64,000 nt of DNA from Prochlorococcus sp. MIT 0701 (GTDB taxonomy: Bacteria > Cyanobacteriota > Cyanobacteriia > PCC-6307 > Cyanobiaceae), in contig NZ_JNBA01000027.1 of the NCBI RefSeq assembly GCF_000760295.1, forward strand, positions 1 to 64,000. The letters are read 5' to 3'. The translations under genes were made by a program, and so were the position numbers. Shown here piece after piece: positions 36,643-44,895 of this stretch (positions within the stretch are counted from its first letter, which is position 1; each line of letters begins with the position of its first letter). The notes below the pieces were generated by a model. That model did no database searches. It saw only the letters and a program-made list of their open reading frames with translations, and was not told the origin of the DNA.

Positions 36643-37389
36643 TTAGTGATGGTAAAGGCTGAGAGCCCTCAGCAGCAGAACAGTCATCAGGCTTAGTCCG
36701 CTGAGAAACCACCACAGGCGCGTGGACGAAGGAGAGGGAATCTCTTCGCGGAACACCGAGATCAACAACCCGCCGCCAAGGAAGGCTGTTGCGATGGCAA
36801 GAGTGAGATCTGTGATCGGAGGAAGTAGAGCCGCATGAGCGAAGCCCAAGACAACGGCAGCTGTTCCCAACCAACGAAATCGACGACGGTAGACCAGCGG
36901 ATGATGCCGAGCCATCGTTCGATCCGCCAACAGCACGTGTGCTGAAATTGCCACCGTGAACAGAAGACCATATAGACGGCCTGTGGTGATCAGTGCGGGC
37001 AGGGTGTAGGCATACAAGTAGTTAATCAAGGCAAAGGCAAGTCCGTGGACCAAAGCAACCATTGAGTTATTTTTTTTGCTCTGCCAGGAGATCACATCCA
37101 TGCTGAAAAAGAAGGTCACTCCTATAAGTGCAACTAAAAACAAAAATGCCTCGATAACCGGCGTCGTCGCGAAAGTCTTGATACCTTGAGCTTCGGAAAG
37201 TGCCTTGCCACCAATGGCCAGCTCCGGCAGGAGATGCAGGAAGACATAGGCAACACCTGCCCCTCCTCCTAGAGATGCCCAGCATTGTTGTTCACTTTCC
37301 GGTCGCGCTGCGACAACACCTGCCAACCAATGGCATCCAGCGATGGCACTTACGCAAAAGCAAGCAATAATCCAAGACATAGACGCCAA
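36643..37389 (-). CDS. Polytopic membrane protein, distantly ZIP-like
   Basis: A 248-residue protein with about seven to eight helices. The segment GGGAGVAYVFLHLLPE, a His/Glu in a helix, and the C-terminal LAIATAFLGGGLLISVF remind me of ZIP-type metal transporters, but the usual HNxxE metal motif is not seen; instead there is VALVHGLAFALINYLY. Function is therefore open. It stands alone between the tailoring cassette and the degraded region. Confidence 0.65.
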   Translation of the reverse strand: MASMSWIIACFCVSAIAGCHWLAGVVAARPESEQQCWASLGGGAGVAYVFLHLLPELAIGGKALSEAQGIKTFATTPVIEAFLFLVALIGVTFFFSMDVISWQSKKNNSMVALVHGLAFALINYLYAYTLPALITTGRLYGLLFTVAISAHVLLADRTMARHHPLVYRRRFRWLGTAAVVLGFAHAALLPPITDLTLAIATAFLGGGLLISVFREEIPSPSSTRLWWFLSGLSLMTVLLLRALSLYHH

Positions 37390-37758
37390 AATAAATGGAT
37401 AACCTTGACAAAGATCCTTACTTGCAATCCTTTACTTGTCCACAAATTAGCAATAAAATTAACTGGAAATTGTGAGTTCATGCACGATAAGCATTTGTTA
37501 CTTTGCTTGCATGAAGGCAGACAATCAGATGCCTACAATTAATGTAATATAATAGCAGCAAAAGTGTGATTCAATAAAACTTATAGCCACTATATAGTAA
37601 TCTGTTTAAGCCAAATATCCCAAACCCTAGGCAATCACTGTTTGCTCTGAGCGGTCAAGTACTCTGATGATTTTTACTATCAACCATGCGAGTATGCGTG
37701 GCGATGCATTACAACCCAAACATCAAACCACAATTCCTTCATAGATAAGCAACTAATC
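37390..37758. other. Non-coding AT-rich stretch
   Basis: About 370 bp with dense stops in every frame and no recognisable gene remnant. It separates the ZIP-like gene from a series of pseudogene fragments. Confidence 0.5.
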
Positions 37759-37875
37759 ATGCAGCATTCCGTTCGCCCCTCCTTAACGCCTACTGGCACT
37801 GCTGCTCTTGCATTAGCTCAACCTCCGATGCAGCCTGTTTCTGCTCGAGGAGACGGCAGTGCAATGCTCAGCGAG
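37759..37875 (+). pseudogene. Remnant of the secreted beta-barrel-type gene (copy 1)
   Basis: From an ATG at 37759 the frame reads SVRPSLTPTGTAALALAQPP then MQPVSARGDGSAM, clearly related to the signal-peptide region at 38650 (SLRLSLSLTYVAALALTNSP then IQPVAAQEKEGSA). Homology then ends and the GNAT remnant begins on the other strand. Confidence 0.5.
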
Positions 37876-38080
37876 ACTGCAAAGGCAAGCCCCAAAGCTT
37901 GTAACACAGATGATTAATCCCGAGCATTCTAAATCCAAGGCGAGAAAAATATATTCGCATCGAAGACCTTCTCAAGCCAGGGTTAGCATTCTCCGCTAAT
38001 AAATAACGAGCACAGGGGTCACGAGAATCCAAAGCGGCTTTAAATCCCATCAGGGAAGTGCGATAAAGGAGATCGCACAA
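37868..38080 (-). pseudogene. GNAT acetyltransferase remnant (C-terminal part)
   Basis: The minus-strand frame (DPCARYLLAENANPGLRRSS then YFSRLGFRMLGINHLCYKLW) aligns with the last 60 residues of the gene at 33940-34482 (CSYLISKNINPRLKNSF, then KLGFRMLGIDDDGFEVW). The N-terminal two thirds are deleted. Confidence 0.75.
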
Positions 38081-38084
38081 CTTT

Positions 38085-38490
38085 AAAAATTGGTACGGAC
38101 CTCATCAGGGTGACGCAGTATATAAAAAATCCCTCGACAACCTTCTGTACTCACAACAGGCCTGCCCCTGGAGTCTGGTGAGCGAAATGCATCATGCACC
38201 TTGTGAAAGCGTTCCCTTCTGCAAAGAGCCAATCTTTTAAACTAGCTCGCCCTCTTGATAGATCTAACTCAGCAAAACTTAGATCGCATGAATTGATGCC
38301 CAATTGATCATCTAACCAATGCCTTCCGATACGATTCCACCTGTATCTAATCTATGAAGATTAAGCTTCTTCTCTTACAGCTTGCCTGAAGGCCGGAGCA
38401 ACTCAGTAATAAATAGCCTCTACACTAGGTATTTCCTGATTTCGGATCAGAGGCGAGATCCCAATAGCTGTGATCATTTGTCACCATCAT
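38085..38490 (-). pseudogene. Sulfotransferase remnant (N-terminal part)
   Basis: Starting at an ATG at 38490, the sequence reads YWDLASDPKSGNT followed by TAG exactly where the intact gene has Trp in YPKSGNTWC. Scattered frameshifts follow, and homology ends just after GIFYILRHPDEV, matching the 3'-phosphate region VVYIMRHPEDV. The remaining half is deleted and joined to the GNAT remnant, in the same gene order as the intact cassette. Confidence 0.78.
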
Positions 38491-38602
38491 TTTTCTGCTT
38501 AGATACAGCCTTACGCATAGATTCCTATGCCACTTAACTCATGAGCAAGCTTAAAAGATCAATTACTGCAGTTCACATGGCCTGATAGCTGCAACCAAAA
38601 AC

Positions 38603-39100
38603 ATGCCAGATAATGAGTGCCCTTTTGAGCGTTCAATCCAAGTGCAGAGTTCCCTTCGTCTCTCCTTATCGCTTACTTATGTTGCTGCTCTTGCTCTAAC
38701 TAACTCTCCCATCCAACCAGTAGCTGCTCAAGAGAAAGAAGGCAGTGCAGATGATCTCGGCGTGAAAGAGATCAACCTTAAAGATGCTGTGCAGTTCAAC
38801 TGGGTTTTTCAAGGTGCCTTGCAAGGAGCAGGCACACCGAATCAAGCAGGGATTGGTGCCTTTCTGCCGATTGCTGTTGGTGAGAACAGCGCCTTCTTCA
38901 TTAATGCTTTAGCCAATGCCAACTTCTCTGACTACGACGGCACCAGCAGCAGCATCAATACATAAGTCGCCGGTACCACCATCTCCACCTCAACCCGCTT
39001 TGGTTATCGCTGGCTGAATGGTGATCGCTCTTGGATGTTCGGGGTGAATGCTGGCTATGACAGCCGGCCAATTAATAACTGCAACCAACAAACCTATTGA
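38603..39100 (+). pseudogene. Truncated secreted outer-membrane beta-barrel-type protein
   Basis: A signal peptide (SLSLTYVAALALTNSPIQP, cut near VAAQ) leads into NLKDAVQFNWVFQGALQGAG, FLPIAVGENSAFFINALANA and NFSDYDGTSSSINT, then a TAA at 38963-38965 interrupts. The same frame continues VAGTTISTSTRFGYRWLNGD and MFGVNAGYDSRPIN before ending in unrelated sequence near 39100. The strand pattern suggests an inverse-autotransporter- or porin-like barrel. A 120-residue product could still be made. Confidence 0.7.
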
Positions 39101-39189
39101 GCCGATAAAAATTTGCGGGAAGTGGCCGAGATTCTAATACTGTATAGAATGATCCTAATGGGCATTTAGTCTTCCACTTCTTTTAGTCC

Positions 39190-39290
39190 TTAGAGTTATA
39201 TTTTCGCAAATAGCTTCGTGGAACTTCATTGCAACTGGATACCACTCTTCTGGGCTTTGCTTGAGGCGACTATCGAAACAAAAAGAGATC
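39190..39290 (-). pseudogene. Diverged third copy of the unknown C-terminal fragment
   Basis: On the minus strand FCFDSRLKQSPEEWYPVAMK aligns with [20 protein letters not shown] of the fragments at 12.5 and 13.5 kb. The stretch is short, has no start codon, and lies in decayed sequence. It ties this island to the prochlorosin locus. Confidence 0.5.
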
Positions 39291-39398
39291 AAGATTCCTT
39301 GCTAAACTTTATTTTTCTTGCTTCTTGCTCTTAGCTTTCCATCCCACCATTTGAACGTTTAACGACACCAATCAGACCTCTTTTATTGTCTACAGGCT

Positions 39399-39767
39399 TT
39401 ATTGCTTTCTAAGGCCAGGCAACAGCAAAAACCCTATTGCAAGATGAATAAATACTCCTGGCCACAAAAGAACACCAATTACATCTTGGCTCACGCCAAT
39501 AGACATTAATAAAATGCCTACAGCAATGTTATAACCACAAAGAGATTTCCTCGAATTTGGCATCGGTGCATGGCTTGATGCTTCCCAGCAAGCAAAACCA
39601 AGAGCAATAATTGCCAGTGCAAATAATCTTGCAATACCTACCAGTTCATTATCTATCGAATGGCCAAAAAGTAGTGTGCAAAATCTAACAGGCATAACGA
39701 AAGCAAAAATCCCGCCAAGGACTTCAAAGCCTGCAGAGAATCTCAATAGTAGAAAACTGCGCCTCAT
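39399..39767 (-). CDS. Small integral membrane protein
   Basis: A 122-residue protein with four predicted helices (FEVLGGIFAFVMPVRFCTLLF, IARLFALAIIALGFACW, YNIAVGILLMSIGVSQDVIG, GVFIHLAIGFLLLPG) and a basic C-terminal LRKQ. The four-helix layout is seen in many unnamed bacterial membrane proteins. No function is inferred. Confidence 0.65.
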   Translation of the reverse strand: MRRSFLLLRFSAGFEVLGGIFAFVMPVRFCTLLFGHSIDNELVGIARLFALAIIALGFACWEASSHAPMPNSRKSLCGYNIAVGILLMSIGVSQDVIGVLLWPGVFIHLAIGFLLLPGLRKQ

Positions 39768-39792
39768 GGAATTATCTGGCAGTAATTCATTC

Positions 39793-39966
39793 TTAACCTT
39801 GCAGCAGGCTAATACTGAACACCAAAACTCCTACACAAGCGGCGAGTATGGCAACACTCACCCACAAAACAAAAGAGTTGCCAAACTGCCCCCATCCACC
39901 GAGATAATCGCCTGAGGTATTCGTCTCCACCTCAGGAGGTCCTGACTTTGGCTGCTTGTCTGACAT
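39793..39966 (-). CDS. 57-residue single-helix membrane protein
   Basis: A small frame from ATG 39966 to TAA 39793 encodes a polar, proline-rich N-terminus (MSDKQPKSGPPEVETNTSGD), YLGGWGQFGNS, and one membrane helix (FVLWVSVAILAACVGVLVFSI). It lacks the ExxNGRxAM motif of high-light-inducible proteins. Composition is clearly protein-like and it fills the gap between the 39399 gene and dcd, so it is probably real. Function unknown. Confidence 0.6.
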   Translation of the reverse strand: MSDKQPKSGPPEVETNTSGDYLGGWGQFGNSFVLWVSVAILAACVGVLVFSISLLQG

Positions 39967-40062
39967 AAGTGGTGGTGGAGATCAGTAGCTTCACTCTATC
40001 AATGTCTACAAAATCAAAAAGATCTGTTGAGAGCAGACATGCATTCAACAGATCTTTTTCGT

Positions 40063-40656
40063 TCAAATCCTGGCGAGAGTGACGCGTTCTGGCTGATGTT
40101 GATATTTACCCTGGCGATCGCTGTAGGTGGTATCGCAGGGATCACCCTCGAAGAAAAGAAGCTGACAAATGCCTTCATTGGCATAGATACGGCAATCAGC
40201 TCCAGAACTATTGCTGAATTCAAGAGTGAGATGCCCTTCCCAACTGGCTTCGGCGGGGGTTGTATTGACGATGATACCAAGGCGGGCATAGGTACTCTTG
40301 CCTAAACAAATCACAGTGATATTTGATGGCACCTTCATCTTCTCCAGCGCCACACCGAGACCATAAGAATGAGCAGGCAGGATGAAATACTCGCCATCCT
40401 CGTCCTGATGCAAAGGGGTGGGTTCGAGATTTGCAGGATTGAATCGCTTCGGATTCATCACCGTGCCTGGTACATGGCGAAAGATCAGAAACTCCTTCGC
40501 AGAGAGCCTGAGGTCATAACCAAAGGAAGAACAGCCAAAGCTGAGCACAGGGCGCTGATGCTGCTCTGGATCAAGATGTCGAATCAATCCGGCTTGAAAG
40601 GGTTCAAGCATCCCTGCTGCGGCCTGTTCGGTGATCCAGCGGTCGTTTTTAAGCAT
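40063..40656 (-). CDS. dcd: dCTP deaminase
   Basis: A 197-residue dCTP deaminase of the trimeric dUTPase-like fold, making dUTP for thymidylate synthesis. Landmarks are PVLSFGCSSFGYDLRLS, the hydrophobic LPAHSYGLG, the catalytic-loop area TYARLGIIVNTTPAEASWEGHLTLEF with its active-site Glu, and ICQLLFFEGD. The ATG overlaps the stop of the upstream CobO-like gene by one base (TAATG). Confidence 0.95.
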   Translation of the reverse strand: MLKNDRWITEQAAAGMLEPFQAGLIRHLDPEQHQRPVLSFGCSSFGYDLRLSAKEFLIFRHVPGTVMNPKRFNPANLEPTPLHQDEDGEYFILPAHSYGLGVALEKMKVPSNITVICLGKSTYARLGIIVNTTPAEASWEGHLTLEFSNSSGADCRIYANEGICQLLFFEGDPCDTTYSDRQGKYQHQPERVTLARI

Positions 40657-41270
40657 TAGAAACCACGACGCAACTCAGTGACCTGATCAGCCATTGCCAT
40701 CAGGATCGATGGCATGACTGAGCCAGTCAAAATGACATCCATCGACCCGGGCCGCTGTTCCAGAGTTGTTACCACATCAGCTTCATTGAGATAACCAAGA
40801 GCAATCGCCAGACCAACCTCATCCAACACCATTTGATCCAAATCACTCGCCAAGATGCGATCCCGACATTCCTGCCAAATGGCCTCCACGGCCTCAGGCG
40901 CGCTGGAGTTAACGGCAAGCGTTGAAGCAGGCTCAGATAGACAGCCAGGAACCGCAGGGCGCAGCCACTCAAGTCGCCCACATAGGTGCACACGCCCATC
41001 TGGGCCTTGATCCACTCCTCCCTTCAGGAACTGAGCCACCAACACACGACTTCCCAGCCCAGCCGCTCTTAACGCCTGACTCAAGACAACAGAAAAACTG
41101 CCTCGATAGGGGGCTGTATAAACCTGAAGTTGCCCTTCAGGGGCCACCAGGTGCAGCAGCCGCCTATCAGCAACTGCTGCCAAAGACCGACTCCCATCAC
41201 TCTCCTGCGAGCGATGATCCGTCATACACGGATCCACGGAGCGATGGCTGGGGCTCAGGCTGGCAGTCAT
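40656..41270 (-). CDS. CobO/BtuR-like protein lacking the P-loop
   Basis: About 204 residues from the ATG at 41270 (open to 41348). The body follows cob(I)alamin adenosyltransferase: QVYTAPYRGSFSVV, RAAGLGSRVLVAQFLKGG, DQMVLDEVGLAIALGYL, DVILTGSVMP and ADQVTEL. The ATP-binding GxGKGKTTA loop expected after VYT is replaced by APYRGSFSV, so ordinary ATP binding seems lost. It may be a repurposed paralogue; a regular cobO would have to be elsewhere. Coupled to dcd. Confidence 0.75.
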   Translation of the reverse strand: MTASLSPSHRSVDPCMTDHRSQESDGSRSLAAVADRRLLHLVAPEGQLQVYTAPYRGSFSVVLSQALRAAGLGSRVLVAQFLKGGVDQGPDGRVHLCGRLEWLRPAVPGCLSEPASTLAVNSSAPEAVEAIWQECRDRILASDLDQMVLDEVGLAIALGYLNEADVVTTLEQRPGSMDVILTGSVMPSILMAMADQVTELRRGF

Positions 41271-41411
41271 AAAAATCTCAATCGCCCCGACAAAACCAGC
41301 AGGAATCAAATGTAGCGGTGAGAAGCTGCTTAACAAGGCTCTTGACACTATCCCTGGTGTAAAAGCACCTGTTTCTGCCAGGCTCAGGTCATCTCACCCA
41401 CCAACAGCACG

Positions 41412-42146
41412 ATGCTCACATCCCCCCAGCCCCGTGCTGACGGCCGCCTTGCTGACGTGATGCGGCCACTTCAGATCACATGGGATCCAATGGGCTTTGC
41501 CCTCAGTTCCTTAATCATCCGCACTGGTCGCACCGCAGTCCTATGCAGTGTTTGCGTTGAAGAAGGTGTACCTCGCTGGCGCAAAGGCCAGGGCAAAGGC
41601 TGGCTGAGCGCCGAGTACCGCCTTCTCCCTGGGTCTACACCGCAAAGGCAGAACCGTGAACTGCTCAAGCTTTCCGGACGAACTCAAGAGATTCAGCGCC
41701 TCATTGGCCGCAGCCTGCGCGCCGTGATCGACATGGCCGCCCTTGGGGAAACCACCCTGCGAATTGATTGTGACGTCATTCAGGCTGATGCCGGCACACG
41801 TACAGCCGCCATCACCGGCGCATGGATCGCCTTAAAGAGAGGCTGCGATCGCTTGCTGGAGCAAGGCCTTCTTACGCATCAGCCCCTCATCGACCAAGTT
41901 GCTGCAGTCTCCGTTGGTTTAGTCGAAAGTCATCCCCTCCTCGACCTCGACTACAGCGAAGACTCCAGGGCTGATGTGGATCTGAACGTGGTCATGGGCT
42001 CTAATGGGCACCTACTGGAGCTGCAGGGCACCGCTGAAGGGGCTCCATTCAGCAGGAATCAACTCAACGACTTGCTGAATCTGGCGGAACCCGGCCTACA
42101 ACATCTACAAGCCTTCCAACGTTCGGCGTTAATGCAAGAAGACTAA
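41412..42146 (+). CDS. rph: Ribonuclease PH
   Basis: A 244-residue phosphorolytic 3'-5' exoribonuclease that trims tRNA 3' ends. The N-terminal DGRLADVMRPLQITWDPMGFA, SVCVEEGVPRWRKGQGKGWLSAEYRLLPGST, the catalytic region RTQEIQRLIGRSLRAVID and DCDVIQADAGTRTAAITGAW are all complete. A TTGACACTATCCCTG element lies about 55 bp upstream. It precedes ntcA by 74 bp. Confidence 0.96.
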   Translation: MLTSPQPRADGRLADVMRPLQITWDPMGFALSSLIIRTGRTAVLCSVCVEEGVPRWRKGQGKGWLSAEYRLLPGSTPQRQNRELLKLSGRTQEIQRLIGRSLRAVIDMAALGETTLRIDCDVIQADAGTRTAAITGAWIALKRGCDRLLEQGLLTHQPLIDQVAAVSVGLVESHPLLDLDYSEDSRADVDLNVVMGSNGHLLELQGTAEGAPFSRNQLNDLLNLAEPGLQHLQAFQRSALMQED

Positions 42147-42151
42147 AAACA

Positions 42152-42193
42152 GTCACCATTGCTACATGGTGGTGGAGGTCCACTCCCTAGCTT
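42152..42193 (+). promoter_or_regulatory. NtcA-activated (class II) promoter of ntcA
   Basis: GTC-N8-TAC at 42152-42165 differs from the NtcA consensus GTA-N8-TAC at one base. Exactly 22 bp downstream is TAGCTT (42188-42193), matching the TA-N3-T minus-10 form. The spacing is that of NtcA class II promoters, so autoregulation is strongly suggested. Confidence 0.7.
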
Positions 42194-42220
42194 CATATTT
42201 CTGCCATTTGCGGCGCAGCC

Positions 42221-42955
42221 ATGGCCGGCGTCATCCACGGTTTCAGCCGTTACGCCCAGCAACCCTATGTTCAAGGGGCCGGAAGTTTGGCCAACTCGCC
42301 TGCTCCAACCCAGAAAACCCTGCTGGAAGTCATCCGCGAACTGGATGGCGCCAGCAACGAAATGGTGGAACGTTCTAAAACCATCTTCTTCCCTGGCGAT
42401 CCTGCCGAAAAGGTTTATCTCATCCGACGCGGCGCTGTTCGACTCTCTCGGGTCTATGAATCTGGTGAAGAGATCACCGTGGCATTGCTGCGTGAAAACA
42501 GTCTGTTTGGCGTGCTCTCACTGCTCACAGGCCATCGCTCGGACCGTTTTTATCACTCTGTAGCCTTCACCCGAGTGGAAATGATCACAGCGCCAGCCAC
42601 CTCAGTTCGCCAGGCGATCGAAAACGACACCAGCGTGGGATTACTTCTGCTGCAGGGTCTCTCGAGTCGGATCTTGCAAACCGAGACCATGATCGAGACC
42701 CTCACTCACCGCGACATGTCATCAAGGCTTGTGAGTTTCCTACTAGTCCTCTGCAGGGATTTCGGGGTTCCAGGAGAGCAAGGAATCACGATTGACCTAC
42801 GCCTCTCACATCAGTCCATCGCTGAAGCAATCGGCTCGACTCGCGTCACCATTACTCGCCTGTTAGGAGACCTGCGCAATTCAGGTCTAGTACAAATCGA
42901 TCGCAAGAAAATCACCGTTCTTGATCCGATCGCCCTTGCCAAAAAGTTCAACTGA
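42221..42955 (+). CDS. ntcA: Global nitrogen regulator NtcA (CRP/FNR family)
   Basis: A 244-residue transcription factor that senses 2-oxoglutarate and activates ammonium, nitrate and glutamine-synthetase genes. The cyclic-nucleotide-like effector domain has [20 protein letters not shown] and [21 protein letters not shown]. The long dimerisation helix is followed by the helix-turn-helix [25 protein letters not shown], identical in type to cyanobacterial NtcA. Its own promoter carries an NtcA-like site. The likely target amt begins at 63 kb. Confidence 0.96.
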   Translation: MAGVIHGFSRYAQQPYVQGAGSLANSPAPTQKTLLEVIRELDGASNEMVERSKTIFFPGDPAEKVYLIRRGAVRLSRVYESGEEITVALLRENSLFGVLSLLTGHRSDRFYHSVAFTRVEMITAPATSVRQAIENDTSVGLLLLQGLSSRILQTETMIETLTHRDMSSRLVSFLLVLCRDFGVPGEQGITIDLRLSHQSIAEAIGSTRVTITRLLGDLRNSGLVQIDRKKITVLDPIALAKKFN

Positions 42956-43020
42956 TCCCCGTCCCAGTCCAGGATGGTGGAACGGGTTGACACTATTCCT
43001 GATCCCACCCGCCCATTGTC

Positions 43021-44226
43021 GTGACCGGCTGGCTGCTGATCCTCTCCCTGCTCGTACTCGGTGGTGTGCTCTCCACCCTCGGCGATCGTCTCGGCAGCCG
43101 TGTAGGCAAAGCAAGGCTGAGCCTGTTCAATCTCAGACCACGAACGACAGCCGTATTCATAACCGTTCTCACTGGCAGCCTGATCAGCGCCCTGTCCCTA
43201 GGACTGATGCTGCTGGTCAGTCGACAACTGCGAGTAGGACTTTTTGAACTGGATGATCTTCAGGCCAAGCTCCAACAAAGCCGCGATGCCCTCAATTCAA
43301 GTCGCTCGGCCCAGTTCAATGCCGAGCTTGATCTCAAGCAGGCCAGGTCGGACAGCAATCAGGTTCAGAATGAACTGAAGGAAGCCAAAAAGCGAGCCGC
43401 CGCCCTTCGCAACGAACTCGCACCACTACAAAAACAAAGACAACAGCTCGAGGCGGAACGAGCTCGTCTCAGTCGCGACATTTCCAAAAAAGATGCCGAC
43501 ATCCGCCGAACGGAAGTTGAACTAGCCAATGTTCGCAGCAGAATTAGCGCGGCTGAAAAAGAACTGAAGCAGCTCGAGACCAACCTCATTGCCTTACGTC
43601 GAGGGGATGTTGTGCTGAGCAGTGGTCAGCAGCTTGCCGCAGCCACCCTGCGGCTCGATAACCCCAGCCAGGCGAAAGCCGTGATCGACCGCCTACTTCA
43701 GGAAGCAAACCTGGAGGCTTTTCGGCGCGTACGTCCCGGTGAAGAAGCCAATCGACAAATCCTGCTCGTGCCACGCACCGATATCAACCGAATCGAACAG
43801 ATCATCCGAAAGCCAGGCACCTGGGTGGTCCATGTTCGCTCTGCCGCAAACGTGTTGCGTGGGGAGAACGTGGTGTACGCCTTCCCGGATGCTCGCCCAA
43901 ATATCAACATCGTCCGAAAAGGCGAAGTACTCGCACGAACGACTCTTGACCAAAACGAGAAGAGCACCGAAAGCGTACGCAACCGACTTAGCCTCCTGCT
44001 TGCATCAACTCTGGCAGAGGTAAAAAGACGCGGATCCCTCAGTTCAGGACTGCAGTTCGATGGCAGTGAAATGAACCGGCTCGGCAAGGCATTACTGAAC
44101 CGTTCTAAAGAGCGGGTTGAGCTAGAAGCCGTGGCACTTCGCAATAGCGATACGGCCGATCAGGTAGCGGTTGTCCTGCAGCCCGTGGGTGGTCCTTGGA
44201 CAAAGATTCCCGAAGACAAACCATGA
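43021..44226 (+). CDS. DUF3084 coiled-coil membrane protein
   Basis: A 401-residue protein starting at GTG 43021. Two N-terminal membrane helices (LLILSLLVLGGVLSTLG and AVFITVLTGSLISALSLGLMLL) are followed by a long coiled coil from about 75 to 200 (QAKLQQSRDALNSSRSAQF through ELKQLETNLIAL) and a folded C-terminal domain beginning RRGDVVLSSGQQLA. This matches DUF3084, a cyanobacterium-enriched family of unknown role. A TTGACACTATTCCTG element ends about 20 bp before the start. The stop overlaps the next gene (ATGA). Confidence 0.88.
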   Translation: MTGWLLILSLLVLGGVLSTLGDRLGSRVGKARLSLFNLRPRTTAVFITVLTGSLISALSLGLMLLVSRQLRVGLFELDDLQAKLQQSRDALNSSRSAQFNAELDLKQARSDSNQVQNELKEAKKRAAALRNELAPLQKQRQQLEAERARLSRDISKKDADIRRTEVELANVRSRISAAEKELKQLETNLIALRRGDVVLSSGQQLAAATLRLDNPSQAKAVIDRLLQEANLEAFRRVRPGEEANRQILLVPRTDINRIEQIIRKPGTWVVHVRSAANVLRGENVVYAFPDARPNINIVRKGEVLARTTLDQNEKSTESVRNRLSLLLASTLAEVKRRGSLSSGLQFDGSEMNRLGKALLNRSKERVELEAVALRNSDTADQVAVVLQPVGGPWTKIPEDKP

Positions 44227-44654
44227 CAAAGCTTGTGGCCGTAGATCCTGGCCGCAATAAATGTGGATTAGTTCTTGCCGATACAGGAACAAGTGCTGTG
44301 CTTGAGGGGAAAGTGGTGGCCGCAGCCGCTGTGATCGACCTCATCATGCATTGGCAAAACCAAGCACCCTTTGAAGGCATCTTGATCGGCAATGGCACCA
44401 GCAGTGAATACTGGCAAAACCTTCTGCTGCATATTGCCCCCTTGCAGGTGGTCGAAGAACGTGGAAGCACGCTGCGCGCCCGCCATCGCTATTGGGAGCT
44501 ATGGCCCCCAAGCAACTGGCGCCGCTGGCTACCCCGAGGAATGATCCTGCCTCCCCATCATCTGGACGCCATAGCCGCCATGGTGTTGCTTGAAGACCAC
44601 CTCGGGCAACAACTCCTTTGGCCCGGACCACCCAACTTCAGAATCGGGCCCTAA
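44223..44654 (+). CDS. YqgF/RuvX-like RNase H-fold nuclease
   Basis: A 143-residue protein starting at the ATG at 44223 that overlaps the DUF3084 stop. It has the RNase H-fold opening LVAVDPGRNKCGLVLAD with the first catalytic Asp, the EGILIGNGTSS strand, a VVEERGST acidic strand, and LDAIAAMVLLEDHL with the last Asp. These are the hallmarks of the RuvC/YqgF superfamily. The true YqgF processes pre-16S rRNA; this may be a paralogue. It ends 16 bp inside the convergent DUF3146 gene. Confidence 0.8.
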   Translation: MTKLVAVDPGRNKCGLVLADTGTSAVLEGKVVAAAAVIDLIMHWQNQAPFEGILIGNGTSSEYWQNLLLHIAPLQVVEERGSTLRARHRYWELWPPSNWRRWLPRGMILPPHHLDAIAAMVLLEDHLGQQLLWPGPPNFRIGP

Positions 44655-44895
44655 CAGTGAACAGATAATCCCCACCAGGCTCAAGGTGGTAGTCAGCCTT
44701 AACGAGGAAGCGCAGTAAAGCATCCTCAATAAGTGCTCGCCCAAGAGAGGGTTCCACTCTCAGTTCACCCCGATCGAAAGCCCAGCTGAACTGCCACTGA
44801 AACCCCCCAGCCGAGACCTCGCCATCCAAGCGCTGATCGGCAAAGCTTTGCCGGTGTACACAGAGGCGAGCCGTTGTGACAGGCAAATGACTCAT
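44638..44895 (-). CDS. DUF3146 family protein
   Basis: An 85-residue protein from the ATG at 44895, which shares bases with the pth stop codon (TGATG). The sequence LCVHRQSFADQRLDGEVSAG, then WQFSWAFDRGEL, EDALLRFLVKADYHLEPGGDY and LFTVRARF fits the cyanobacterial DUF3146 family. Function unknown; coupling to pth suggests a translation-linked or housekeeping context. Confidence 0.78.
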   Translation of the reverse strand: MSHLPVTTARLCVHRQSFADQRLDGEVSAGGFQWQFSWAFDRGELRVEPSLGRALIEDALLRFLVKADYHLEPGGDYLFTVRARF

